Position numbers and translations under genes: made by a program
The notes under the pieces: model-generated
The model's input: the letters and a program-made list of their open reading frames with translations, nothing else
What the model was told of the DNA's origin: nothing
Databases searched by the model: none
Part shown: one piece after another, positions 1 to 5,173 of the stretch
Layout of the letters: the number at the start of each line of letters is the position of its first letter
Position numbering within the stretch: position 1 is the stretch's first letter
Origin: an uncultured Collinsella sp.
Lineage (GTDB): Bacteria; Actinomycetota; Coriobacteriia; Coriobacteriales; Coriobacteriaceae
Direction: 5' to 3'
Length of the DNA stretch: 8,313 nucleotides
NCBI GenBank assembly: GCA_900550825.1
Contig: URTZ01000087.1
Location: 1 to 8,313 of the forward strand

Positions 1-149
1 TTACTGAGCTTTTAGGCAACGTAAAGCCGCCCGTTCTTTATGTGCGTTCGAGTTAACAGAGCCCTTACCGTGGCGGTACGCTGGGCGTATGGATGCGGGG
101 CACACTAGTTCATGAGAAATAAGGTCTTTCTCGTGGAGGAAGTGGTCTT

Positions 150-356
150 GTGAACGCTCGAGATATCGCCGTTGCCGCCATCGCATTGATGCTTGGCTGT
201 CTTGGCCCTACGGCCGCGCTCGTCGCGGGCATGCAGGGGACATGCGGGGCTGCTCCTATCGTGGTCGGCGTGCTGATCGCGGCCACGCTGCTGGGAAGCG
301 CCGGTGTTGTCCTTTGTCGCGACGATGAGGACGAGGTTCCGGAGTCGCAACGCTAG
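150..356 (+). CDS. Small two-helix membrane protein, unknown function
   Basis: A 68-residue protein that I do not recognise. The start is GTG at 150, chosen because GGAGGA at 135-140 lies 9 nt upstream and no better start exists. Two hydrophobic stretches, about residues 7-28 and 35-56, are rich in Ala, Gly, Leu and Val and fit two membrane helices. They are joined by a short Gly/Cys-containing turn, and the C-terminal tail (about 57-68) is acidic (RDDEDE), so a hairpin in the cytoplasmic membrane is likely. Three Cys are present (residues 17, 32 and 56). It stands alone, convergent with the next gene, and a strong terminator follows at 394-431. No function is claimed. That it is a real gene rests on the SD, the clean membrane-protein composition and the terminator. 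Confidence 0.6.
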   Translation: MNARDIAVAAIALMLGCLGPTAALVAGMQGTCGAAPIVVGVLIAATLLGSAGVVLCRDDEDEVPESQR

Positions 357-369
357 CTGTTGTGAGATT

Positions 370-380
370 GACCGCCGGTC
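370..380. repeat. Perfect 11-nt palindrome GACCG-C-CGGTC
   Basis: GACCGCCGGTC is a perfect inverted repeat with 5-nt arms around one central base. It lies between the stop of the small membrane protein and the downstream terminator. It could be a protein-binding site or chance in GC-rich DNA. No second copy was noticed. Confidence 0.25.
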
Positions 381-393
381 ATAGACGAAGATG

Positions 394-431
394 AAAGCCG
401 CCGTAAGGGGAGTGCTCCTTGCGGCGGCTTT
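394..431. terminator. Bidirectional intrinsic terminator between convergent genes
   Basis: AAAGCCGCCG (394-403) pairs with CGGCGGCTTT (422-431). Pairing continues inward through TAAGGGG and CTCCTTG to a 4-nt AGTG loop at 411-414, giving a stem of about 17 bp with two G-T wobbles. The outer A-T pairs supply a short T run at the 3' side in either direction. It sits 38 nt after the + gene and 34 nt before the stop of the - gene, as expected for a shared terminator of converging transcripts. Confidence 0.85.
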
Positions 432-464
432 GCTGCTAAGGCTGTTGAATGCGGCGCGTCGGCG

Positions 465-1379
465 CTACCAGCTTTTCTCGATATCGCGGATGCGCCGATA
501 GAGCCACTCGTTTTGCGGTGCCTGGATATCGTGTTTGGCTGCGAGGCGGCAGATGGTGCCCGCGAACTCATCAACCTCGGTTTTGCGCCTTGCGATGCGG
601 TCTTGAGCCATCGAGGGCATACCGGCGGGGTCGATTCCCTCGATGAGGTGCACCATTTGCGTCAGGTCTGCTTCGGTCAGCTCAACGCCCTCGGCGTTGG
701 CAACCGCAAGCGTCTCGCGCATGGCGGAGACAAAACAGCGGCGCTGCTCGGAGCCCGGCTCCGTGGCGCTTCCGTAGGTCCCGCCGTAGGCCATGCAGGT
801 CTGGTTGATGCCGTCGTTGAGCATGAGTTTGGCCCACATGCGGTGCGCAATGTCGCTCTCGACGGTATGGGCGATGCCGCAGCGCGTATAGAGCTCGTCG
901 ATAGCGGCGACGGTCGCGGGGTCCGTGCCGGCCGCCGCGCCAAAGCGGATCTCGCCCGCATTGGTAAAGGTGAGCGCGCCGTTGAGGAACACGGCGTCCA
1001 TGCCCTGGCAGATACCAAGAACGGTATGCTCCCAGCCAAAGCGTTCGGCAATCTTTTGCTCGCTCGTAATGCCGTTGCATAGCGAGGCGATGAGCGTGTT
1101 GGGTCCCACGACGCGCTCCATAGTCTTGAGTGCTTGGTCGAGACCGGTGGTCTTGACTGTCAGGATGACCAGATCGGCGGGCGTCGCCTCGCTGGCGCGG
1201 ACGGACGTGAGATCGCAGGGCTTGCCGTTGACAGTGAGCGCATCGCCCGCGTGACGCTCAAAACGGGTGTCATCCATAACGTATTCGACGGCGTCATTGC
1301 CGAGGGCCCTGGCAATCATGCTGCCGTAGAGCAGGCCGACGCCGCCCTTGCCGATAAAGGCGACCTTGTTGATCTGCAT
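465..1379 (-). CDS. Ketopantoate reductase (PanE/ApbA) family protein
   Basis: A 304-residue NADP-dependent reductase of the 2-dehydropantoate 2-reductase family, cytosolic, near the usual family length of about 300. The N-terminal Rossmann fold shows GKGGVG (10-15) and a conserved Lys in TVKTT (K76). The CNG motif gives N102. In the C-terminal domain K184 (WAKLMLNDGIN) and E268 (RRKTEVDEFAG) match the family's catalytic Lys and Glu, with S256 in PSMAQD. So it should be active on a 2-oxo acid. The start at 1379 is preferred over ATG at 1388 because the SD GGGGAG (1389-1394) is 9 nt from the former and touches the latter. No other pantothenate gene is nearby, so the true substrate is open; members of this family also act on other 2-keto acids. 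I therefore give no gene symbol. A hairpin and a possible leader ORF lie upstream. Confidence 0.85.
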   Translation of the reverse strand: MQINKVAFIGKGGVGLLYGSMIARALGNDAVEYVMDDTRFERHAGDALTVNGKPCDLTSVRASEATPADLVILTVKTTGLDQALKTMERVVGPNTLIASLCNGITSEQKIAERFGWEHTVLGICQGMDAVFLNGALTFTNAGEIRFGAAAGTDPATVAAIDELYTRCGIAHTVESDIAHRMWAKLMLNDGINQTCMAYGGTYGSATEPGSEQRRCFVSAMRETLAVANAEGVELTEADLTQMVHLIEGIDPAGMPSMAQDRIARRKTEVDEFAGTICRLAAKHDIQAPQNEWLYRRIRDIEKSW

Positions 1380-1388
1380 GTGAATCAT

Positions 1389-1394
1389 CTCCCC
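1389..1394 (-). promoter_or_regulatory. SD that fixes the reductase start at 1379
   Basis: GGGGAG, read on the - strand, directly abuts the ATG at 1388 but is 9 nt from the ATG at 1379. The shorter protein, which also begins closer to the Rossmann strand, is therefore preferred. Confidence 0.6.
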
Positions 1395-1398
1395 ATGT

Positions 1399-1424
1399 AA
1401 AAGGCGCCCGCGTAAGGGGCGCCT
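1399..1424 (-). terminator. Terminator-like hairpin in the leader of the reductase gene
   Basis: On the - strand AGGCGCCC (1424-1417) pairs with GGGCGCCT (1409-1402) around a 7-nt loop, followed by a T run (1402-1399). It ends 4 nt before the SD of the reductase gene. That position suits an attenuator, a terminator for an upstream small transcript, or a stabilising 5' hairpin. The T run is short, so termination would be partial. Confidence 0.5.
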
Positions 1425-1429
1425 GATGG

Positions 1430-1435
1430 ATTGTA
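1430..1435 (-). promoter_or_regulatory. Possible -10 box for the reductase gene
   Basis: TACAAT on the - strand matches 5 of 6 bases of TATAAT. Transcription would begin at about 1423, placing the hairpin 1399-1424 at the very 5' end of the mRNA. No convincing -35 box is found 16-18 nt upstream, so support is limited. Confidence 0.3.
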
Positions 1436-1472
1436 TGCTGCCAGGGTGATTGGTGGGTGCGCGGGGCGGCTG

Positions 1473-1541
1473 TTATAAAAAAGAAACGTTTGCCTGGACG
1501 CTACGCTGCAGGGCAGACCGCAAAGACATGCGCGTGGTCAT
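1473..1541 (-). CDS. Possible 22-residue leader peptide ORF
   Basis: A 23-codon frame including stop, beginning MTTRMSLRSALQ and ending ANVSFL. It has a strong SD, AAAGGAG (1554-1548), 6 nt before its ATG. It lies on the same strand as the ketopantoate-reductase-family gene, and the terminator-like hairpin at 1399-1424 lies between them. The order SD, short ORF, hairpin with T run, SD, enzyme gene resembles leader-peptide attenuation. The peptide has three Arg, three Leu and four Ser but no run of a single amino acid that would name the regulating signal. It may equally be a chance short frame in a 325-nt divergent gap. Conservation of the SD and frame across relatives would decide. Confidence 0.35.
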   Translation of the reverse strand: MTTRMSLRSALQRSVQANVSFL

Positions 1542-1567
1542 GCCCGGCTCCTTTCATCGGGCTTTTT
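1542..1567 (+). terminator. Short hairpin followed by five Ts
   Basis: GCCCG (1542-1546) pairs with CGGGC (1558-1562) around an 11-nt loop, followed by TTTTT (1563-1567). On the + strand this is a weak intrinsic terminator with no + gene directly upstream, so it could block antisense read-through or act as a leader element. On the - strand the loop holds the SD AAAGGAG of the possible leader ORF. Confidence 0.35.
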
Positions 1568-1587
1568 GCTGATGTTAAAGCGGTGCC

Positions 1588-1617
1588 GTGACGGCTCGAT
1601 TTCTGCTGCGTTACGAT
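1588..1617 (+). promoter_or_regulatory. Weak candidate promoter for the aldo/keto reductase gene
   Basis: GTGACG (1588-1593) and TACGAT (1612-1617), each matching 4 of 6 consensus bases, are 18 nt apart. A start near 1624 would leave an 80-nt leader before the GTG at 1705. It is the best pair I see in this gap, but it is not strong. Confidence 0.25.
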
Positions 1618-1694
1618 ACGTTCTCGATTGCGATTCCACGATGTTTCGGCTGCGTGACCATTGTGTTTCGCCTTGCCGGGGCGCTGATGGCGAA

Positions 1695-1700
1695 GGGAGG
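1695..1700 (+). promoter_or_regulatory. SD that supports the GTG start at 1705
   Basis: GGGAGG lies 4 nt before the GTG at 1705. The in-frame ATG at 1687 has only a poor SD. Translation from 1705 gives the typical family N-terminus (M)QYRVDPKSG. Confidence 0.55.
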
Positions 1701-1704
1701 GGCC

Positions 1705-2895
1705 GTGCAATACCGTGTTGACCCCAAAAGTGGTAACCGAATATCCGCTCTGGGTCTGGGCTGCATGAGGTTTCCCGGTGCGCCGGGACGTCCGGATGCG
1801 AAGACAGCCGATGCCATCATTTCCCGTGCGGTGGAGCAGGGGATTAACTACCTGGACACGGCCTATCTCTATCCCGGCAACGAGGCGTGCATGGGCGCTT
1901 CGCTTGAACGATTGGGGCTGCGTGACCGGGTGTTGCTGGCGACCAAGTCGCCGCATGCTTCGTGCAAGTGTGCGGAGGATTTCGACCGGTTCTTCGATGA
2001 GCAATTGCGCCGCCTGCGGACCGACCATATCGACTATTACCTCATGCACAACATTACCTCGCCCGCCCAGTGGGAACGTGTGGTGGCGTTGGGCATCGAG
2101 GACTGGATTGCGCGCCAAAAGGCTTCGGGGCGCATTCGCCAGATCGGTTTTTCGTACCACGGCAGTGCGGCGGACTTCCTCACGATGCTCGATGCGTATG
2201 TGTGGGACTTTTGCCAGATCCAGTACAACTACGCTGGAGAGCGATATCAGGCGGGAACGGCGGGGCTCATGGCCGCCGCCGAGCGAGGTCTCGCGGTGTT
2301 TGTGATGGAGCCGCTTTTGGGCGGACGCTTGGCAGGCAAATTGCCTCCGCGGGCGCGCGCTGTTCTCGATGGTGCATGCGATCGGCATTTGCATACGCCT
2401 GCCGCTTGGGGGCTCTCGTGGGTGTGGAATCATCCCCAGGTGACCATGTTGCTTTCTGGTATGACCGATACCGCGCAAGTGGACGAGAATTCGTCACTGG
2501 CAGACCTCGCGTTGCCGAATTCGATGACGGCCAACCAGCTCGACACGATTGCGCGCGTGTTGATGGAGTTTGAGAAATCGAACCGTGTGCCCTGCACGGG
2601 ATGCGGCTACTGCATGCCATGTCCCAAGGGTATTAACATTCCCGGCTGCTTTGCCGCTTACAACGCGAGCTACGCGCACAGCTGGTTTACGGGGCTGTCG
2701 CAATACTTTACGGCGAGTGCGGTGCGCACGAGCGAGCCCAAGCTGGTGAGCAATTGCGTCAAGTGCGGCAAATGCGCGCGCCACTGCCCGCAGCATATCG
2801 ATATCCCCGAGCGTCTCGATGACGTGCGCCGACGCTTCCAGCCGGGCCCCGTAACGGCCATGCTTAAAGTCTTCGGCAAAACGCGCTCCTCATGA
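1705..2895 (+). CDS. Aldo/keto reductase with two C-terminal 4Fe-4S motifs
   Basis: A 396-residue cytosolic oxidoreductase of the iron-sulfur aldo/keto reductase group (COG1453 type). The TIM-barrel part holds the AKR tetrad at the expected places: D51 (YLDTA), Y56, K81 (ATKS) and H115 (YLMHN), so NAD(P)H-dependent carbonyl chemistry is plausible. LLSGM (249-253) is typical of this group. The C-terminus carries two Cys clusters: C297, C300, C303 and C306 before Pro (CTGCGYCMPCP), and C351, C354, C357 and C361 before Pro (CVKCGKCARHCP). This is a ferredoxin-like 2x[4Fe-4S] module suggesting electron transfer and sensitivity to oxygen. The natural substrate is unknown for most of this group. 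The frame stays open back to 1588, but GTG 1705 is preferred for its SD and family-like N-terminus. The stop at 2893-2895 directly abuts the structured element at 2896. Its relation to the next gene is not clear. Confidence 0.9.
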   Translation: MQYRVDPKSGNRISALGLGCMRFPGAPGRPDAKTADAIISRAVEQGINYLDTAYLYPGNEACMGASLERLGLRDRVLLATKSPHASCKCAEDFDRFFDEQLRRLRTDHIDYYLMHNITSPAQWERVVALGIEDWIARQKASGRIRQIGFSYHGSAADFLTMLDAYVWDFCQIQYNYAGERYQAGTAGLMAAAERGLAVFVMEPLLGGRLAGKLPPRARAVLDGACDRHLHTPAAWGLSWVWNHPQVTMLLSGMTDTAQVDENSSLADLALPNSMTANQLDTIARVLMEFEKSNRVPCTGCGYCMPCPKGINIPGCFAAYNASYAHSWFTGLSQYFTASAVRTSEPKLVSNCVKCGKCARHCPQHIDIPERLDDVRRRFQPGPVTAMLKVFGKTRSS

Positions 2896-2976
2896 CCCTT
2901 TTATAACTTGCGGTGGAATAGTTCCTGTTTGCGGCAGAATAAGGCATCAACAGGAACTATTTCACCGCAACTGATG
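2896..2976 (+). repeat. 81-nt structured repeat, copy 1 (22-bp stem, 19-nt loop)
   Basis: After CCCTTTTATAAC (2896-2907), a left arm at 2908-2929 (starts TTGCGGTGGAATA) pairs base for base with a right arm at 2949-2970 (ends TTTCACCGCAA). This gives 22 bp with one G-U wobble (2916 with 2962). The loop 2930-2948 is 19 nt and could close further by TGC with GCA. CTGATG (2971-2976) ends the conserved block. Its last G is the first base of the SD GGGAGG (2976-2981) of the next gene. Copy 2 at 4064-4144 has the same length and 68 of 81 identical bases, and its stem differences are compensated. TATAAC (2902-2907) could be a -10 box, but transcription would then start inside the left arm. Function unknown: a leader RNA, a dispersed palindromic repeat or a protein-binding site. 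Confidence 0.9.
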
Positions 2977-2986
2977 GGAGGCTATC

Positions 2987-4006
2987 GTGGGTGACCGAGG
3001 TTTACGTAATGATTCGCGTGAGGTTCGTTGGGGCGTTTTGGGCGCTGGGCGCATTTCGCATCGATTTGCATCGTCGCTCAAGGAGGTGGACGGGGCACGG
3101 CTTGTGGCTGCCGCCGGCCGCACTCCTTCGCATGTTGAGGAGTTTTGCAGGGCGTTTTCGATTGATGCCGCGCACAGTTATGCCACGGCTGACGATAGCG
3201 GCGATGTGGCTTATGATGCGCTGATTGCCGACCCCGATGTCGACGCAATCTACTTGGCTCTTCCACATGGCATGCATGCGCATTGGGTCTGTCGGGCACT
3301 GCGCGCGGGAAAGGCCGTGCTGTGCGAAAAGCCGGCCGTTTTGAGTGAGGAAGAGGCTCTCTCGATTGCCTCCACCTCTCGTGAGCGCGGCGTGCTGTTT
3401 ATGGAGGCGATGAAGAATCGGTTTTGCCCGATGCGCACTCGCGTGAAGGACTTGCTTGCGTCGGGTGAGCTTGGCCGTATTGTCTCGATTGAAAGCGTGC
3501 AAAAGCTCGATTACGGCGAGCCTCCTTCGGGCTATCTGCTTGATTCGTTGCAGGGCGGCTGTCTATATGACATGGGCTGCTATGCGGTCGGTTGGTTTGA
3601 GGATTTGCTCGCGGGCGCGTGCGAGGTTTCATCCCGTGAAGTTCGCTGGCGTGACGTATCAGGCGGCCGCGTCGATTGGGCCGACGAGATCCGTATGAGC
3701 GTCGGCGGTATACCCATTCATATGGTGTGCGACGGCAAAGCAACATATGAAAGCCGCTTAACGATTGTCTGTGAGCGAGGCTCGTTGGAAATCGAGCGTC
3801 TCCATCGCCCCGAGCTCGCCCATGTGAAGTATTCCGACGGTCGAACGCTCGAAATAAATGCCCCGTTTGAGATCGATGATTTCTACGGCGAAATCCAGCA
3901 TGCGACCCAGCTCATCCGGGCGGGGAAACTCGAGAGTCCCGTCATGCCCCTTGCCGCCACGCAGCGCTGCGCGCGCATTATCGATGCGATTCGCTTGAAA
4001 CTTTAG
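2987..4006 (+). CDS. Gfo/Idh/MocA family oxidoreductase
   Basis: A 339-residue NAD(P)-dependent dehydrogenase of the Gfo/Idh/MocA family, of normal length. The N-terminal Rossmann domain shows GVLGAGRI (16-23), and the family's EKP signature is at 114-116 with catalytic K115. In the C-terminal alpha/beta domain GGCLYDMGCY (190-199) replaces the sugar dehydrogenases' usual D-x-G-x-H by D-x-G-x-Y (D195, Y199). From memory this form occurs in the dihydrodiol dehydrogenase / NADP-xylose dehydrogenase branch. The likely substrate is a sugar, polyol or cyclic diol; it cannot be named from sequence. The GTG start at 2987 has SD GGGAGG (2976-2981) 5 nt upstream, directly below the foot of the structured element 2896-2976, so folding of that leader may affect initiation. 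A possible branched terminator follows at 4013-4070. Confidence 0.88.
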   Translation: MGDRGLRNDSREVRWGVLGAGRISHRFASSLKEVDGARLVAAAGRTPSHVEEFCRAFSIDAAHSYATADDSGDVAYDALIADPDVDAIYLALPHGMHAHWVCRALRAGKAVLCEKPAVLSEEEALSIASTSRERGVLFMEAMKNRFCPMRTRVKDLLASGELGRIVSIESVQKLDYGEPPSGYLLDSLQGGCLYDMGCYAVGWFEDLLAGACEVSSREVRWRDVSGGRVDWADEIRMSVGGIPIHMVCDGKATYESRLTIVCERGSLEIERLHRPELAHVKYSDGRTLEINAPFEIDDFYGEIQHATQLIRAGKLESPVMPLAATQRCARIIDAIRLKL

Positions 4007-4012
4007 TGCGTG

Positions 4013-4070
4013 GGGGCATGGCGCCAGCGCCTGGAATGCCTTGGAGGCCTTTGCCCCTGATGCCCCTTTT
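4013..4070 (+). terminator. Possible branched intrinsic terminator after the Gfo/Idh gene
   Basis: GGGGCAT (4013-4019) can pair with ATGCCCC (4060-4066), followed by TTTT (4067-4070). The enclosed 40 nt can form GGCG-CCAG-CGCC and GCCT-TGG-AGGC hairpins, giving a three-way junction. Its 3' arm and T run overlap the conserved 5' flank (CCCTTTTATAAC) of structured repeat copy 2. Plausible but not compact, so moderate to low confidence. Confidence 0.4.
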
Positions 4071-4144
4071 ATAACTTGCGGTGGAATACGGTCTGTTTGC
4101 GCCAAAATAGGGCACCAATAGACCGTATTTCACCGCAACTGATG
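4064..4144 (+). repeat. 81-nt structured repeat, copy 2 (22-bp stem, 19-nt loop)
   Basis: It has the same layout as copy 1: CCCTTTTATAAC (4064-4075), left arm 4076-4097, loop 4098-4116, right arm 4117-4138, CTGATG (4139-4144). The stem is 22 bp with two G-U wobbles (4084 with 4130, 4095 with 4119). Against copy 1, the left-arm core CGGT (4089-4092) replaces GTTC (2921-2924). The right arm changes to match, with ACCG (4122-4125) in place of GAAC (2954-2957). The loop keeps 15 of 19 bases. SD AGGAGG (4145-4150) for nfo follows directly. The frame downstream runs open back through this element, but that is not a reason to start the protein here. Confidence 0.9.
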
Positions 4145-4150
4145 AGGAGG
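4145..4150 (+). promoter_or_regulatory. SD that fixes the nfo start at 4160
   Basis: AGGAGG lies 9 nt before ATG 4160, which gives the normal endonuclease IV N-terminus MLTIGCHLS. The in-frame ATG at 4142 overlaps the conserved repeat and abuts this SD, so it is not favoured. Confidence 0.7.
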
Positions 4151-4159
4151 GAGCTGGAG

Positions 4160-5026
4160 ATGCTGACGATCGGGTGTCATCTTTCGACGACGAAGGGCTA
4201 TCGGGCGATGGGGGAGACGGCGCTATCCATTGGCGCCAATACCTTTGCATTCTTTACGCGCAACCCGCGCGGCGGCAAGGCGAAAGAACTTGACATGGAT
4301 GACGTGGCGGCTCTGCGCGAGCTTATGTCGCAAAACGACTTTGGACCGCTGGTGGCGCATGCCCCGTATACCTACAACCCCTGTTCTGCCAAAGAGCGGG
4401 CGCGCGAGTTCGCCTTGGAGGCTATGGCAGAGGACCTGCGGCGCATGGAGGCGCTGCCCGGCAACTACTACAACTTCCATCCCGGTGCGCATGTGGGGCA
4501 GGGCTCCGACGCCGGCATTCAGATGATTGTCGACGCCCTGTGTCAGGTGATGTTTGAGGGCCAGCAGACGACGGTGCTGCTCGAGACCATGTCGGGCAAG
4601 GGCACCGAGGTGGGCCGCAGCTTTGAGGAACTGGCGCTCATCATTGAGGGTGTTGCCGGCAAACGCCCCGAGCTGTCGGCCAAGCTGGGCGTTTGCCTAG
4701 ACACCTGCCATGTGAGCGATGCCGGCTACGACATCATCCATGATCTGGACGGCGTACTCGACGAGTTCGACCGCGTGGTGGGTATCGATCGCTTGCATGC
4801 CGTACACATCAACGATTCGAAGAACTCTTGTGGCGCCCATAAAGATCGTCACGAGTGCATCGGCAAGGGATACCTTGGCAGTGAGGAATTTGGTGGAGGT
4901 ATGCAGGTTATGCAGAATATTGTATCGAATGGCCACTTGCGTTCGCTGCCGTTTATTTTGGAGACTCCGAACGAACTTGCAGGTTATGCAGCTGAAATTA
5001 GACTATTAAGGTCATTGCAGCAGTAA
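4160..5026 (+). CDS. nfo: Endonuclease IV, AP endonuclease
   Basis: A 288-residue zinc endonuclease that cleaves 5' to abasic sites in base-excision repair; the family is usually about 270-290 residues. By comparison with the family from memory, all the expected metal ligands are visible. They are H67 (AHAPY), H107 (NFHPGAH), E142 (LETMSGKG), D181 and H184 (CLDTCHVSDAGYD), H216 (AVHINDSK), D229 and H231 (KDRHE), and E268 (ILETPN). The three signature blocks are intact, so it should be an active trinuclear-zinc AP endonuclease in the cytosol. The gene lies 153 nt after an oxidoreductase gene and follows the second structured repeat, with its SD at the foot of the hairpin. No clear terminator is seen after the stop. 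I see no functional link to its neighbours. Confidence 0.96.
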   Translation: MLTIGCHLSTTKGYRAMGETALSIGANTFAFFTRNPRGGKAKELDMDDVAALRELMSQNDFGPLVAHAPYTYNPCSAKERAREFALEAMAEDLRRMEALPGNYYNFHPGAHVGQGSDAGIQMIVDALCQVMFEGQQTTVLLETMSGKGTEVGRSFEELALIIEGVAGKRPELSAKLGVCLDTCHVSDAGYDIIHDLDGVLDEFDRVVGIDRLHAVHINDSKNSCGAHKDRHECIGKGYLGSEEFGGGMQVMQNIVSNGHLRSLPFILETPNELAGYAAEIRLLRSLQQ

Positions 5027-5087
5027 TGACTGTCACAAAGTAGAGTATTCCATTCACGTTATGGGTTTGTTTCAATCAGTTTTCTCA

Positions 5088-5116
5088 TTGCAGATTCGTA
5101 ATTCCGGGTGCATAAT
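5088..5116 (+). promoter_or_regulatory. Candidate sigma-70-type promoter of the ABC importer operon
   Basis: TTGCAG (5088-5093) and CATAAT (5111-5116) are separated by 17 nt. The -10 matches 5 of 6 consensus bases and the -35 keeps TTG. The predicted start near 5123 leaves a leader of about 50 nt. It is the most promoter-like sequence in the 147-nt gap after nfo. Confidence 0.5.
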
Positions 5117-5133
5117 AGCCAACAGTTTTTGCA

Positions 5134-5155
5134 GACCTCTGAATCAAACGAGGTC
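5134..5155 (+). promoter_or_regulatory. Leader hairpin or operator before the binding-protein gene
   Basis: GACCTC (5134-5139) and GAGGTC (5150-5155) form a perfect 6-nt inverted repeat around 10 nt. It lies between the predicted start of transcription and the SD. There is no T run, so it is not a terminator. It could be a repressor site or a 5' stabilising hairpin. Confidence 0.35.
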
Positions 5156-5173
5156 ACCGGAAGGAGACTGATT

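Noticed and set aside
65..93. TTACCG and TATGGA, 17 nt apart, as a promoter for the small membrane protein
   Set aside because: Each box matches only 3 of 6 consensus bases, no better than chance in this window.
1..149. Possible end of a gene or RNA at the window edge
   Set aside because: No open frame with SD, no tRNA fold and no clear terminator could be supported in this stretch.
513..1082. 189-codon open frame on the + strand inside the ketopantoate-reductase-family gene
   Set aside because: The opposite strand encodes an enzyme with all key residues; this frame is its shadow.
1667..1694. TTCGCC and GGCGAA hairpin before the aldo/keto reductase SD
   Set aside because: A 6-bp stem with a 16-nt loop in GC-rich DNA is weak and does not enclose the SD; likely chance.
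1501..2478. 325-codon open frame on the - strand over the aldo/keto reductase gene
   Set aside because: It is antisense to a gene with a complete catalytic tetrad, rich in Arg and His as expected of a shadow frame, and has no recognisable domain.
2896..4144. The two hairpin elements as integron attC sites
   Set aside because: The conserved edges do not form the required RYYYAAC and GTTRRRY pair, the stem is nearly perfect without the unpaired bases attC needs, and no integrase or cassette pattern is seen.
2896..4144. The two hairpin elements as CRISPR repeats or plain intrinsic terminators
   Set aside because: There are only two copies 1.2 kb apart with genes between, and no T run follows the right arm; SD sites follow instead.
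4076..4159. Upstream extension of endonuclease IV by 28 residues
   Set aside because: The extension would begin in the structured repeat, lacks an SD, and adds residues before the normal family N-terminus; ATG 4160 has AGGAGG 9 nt upstream.
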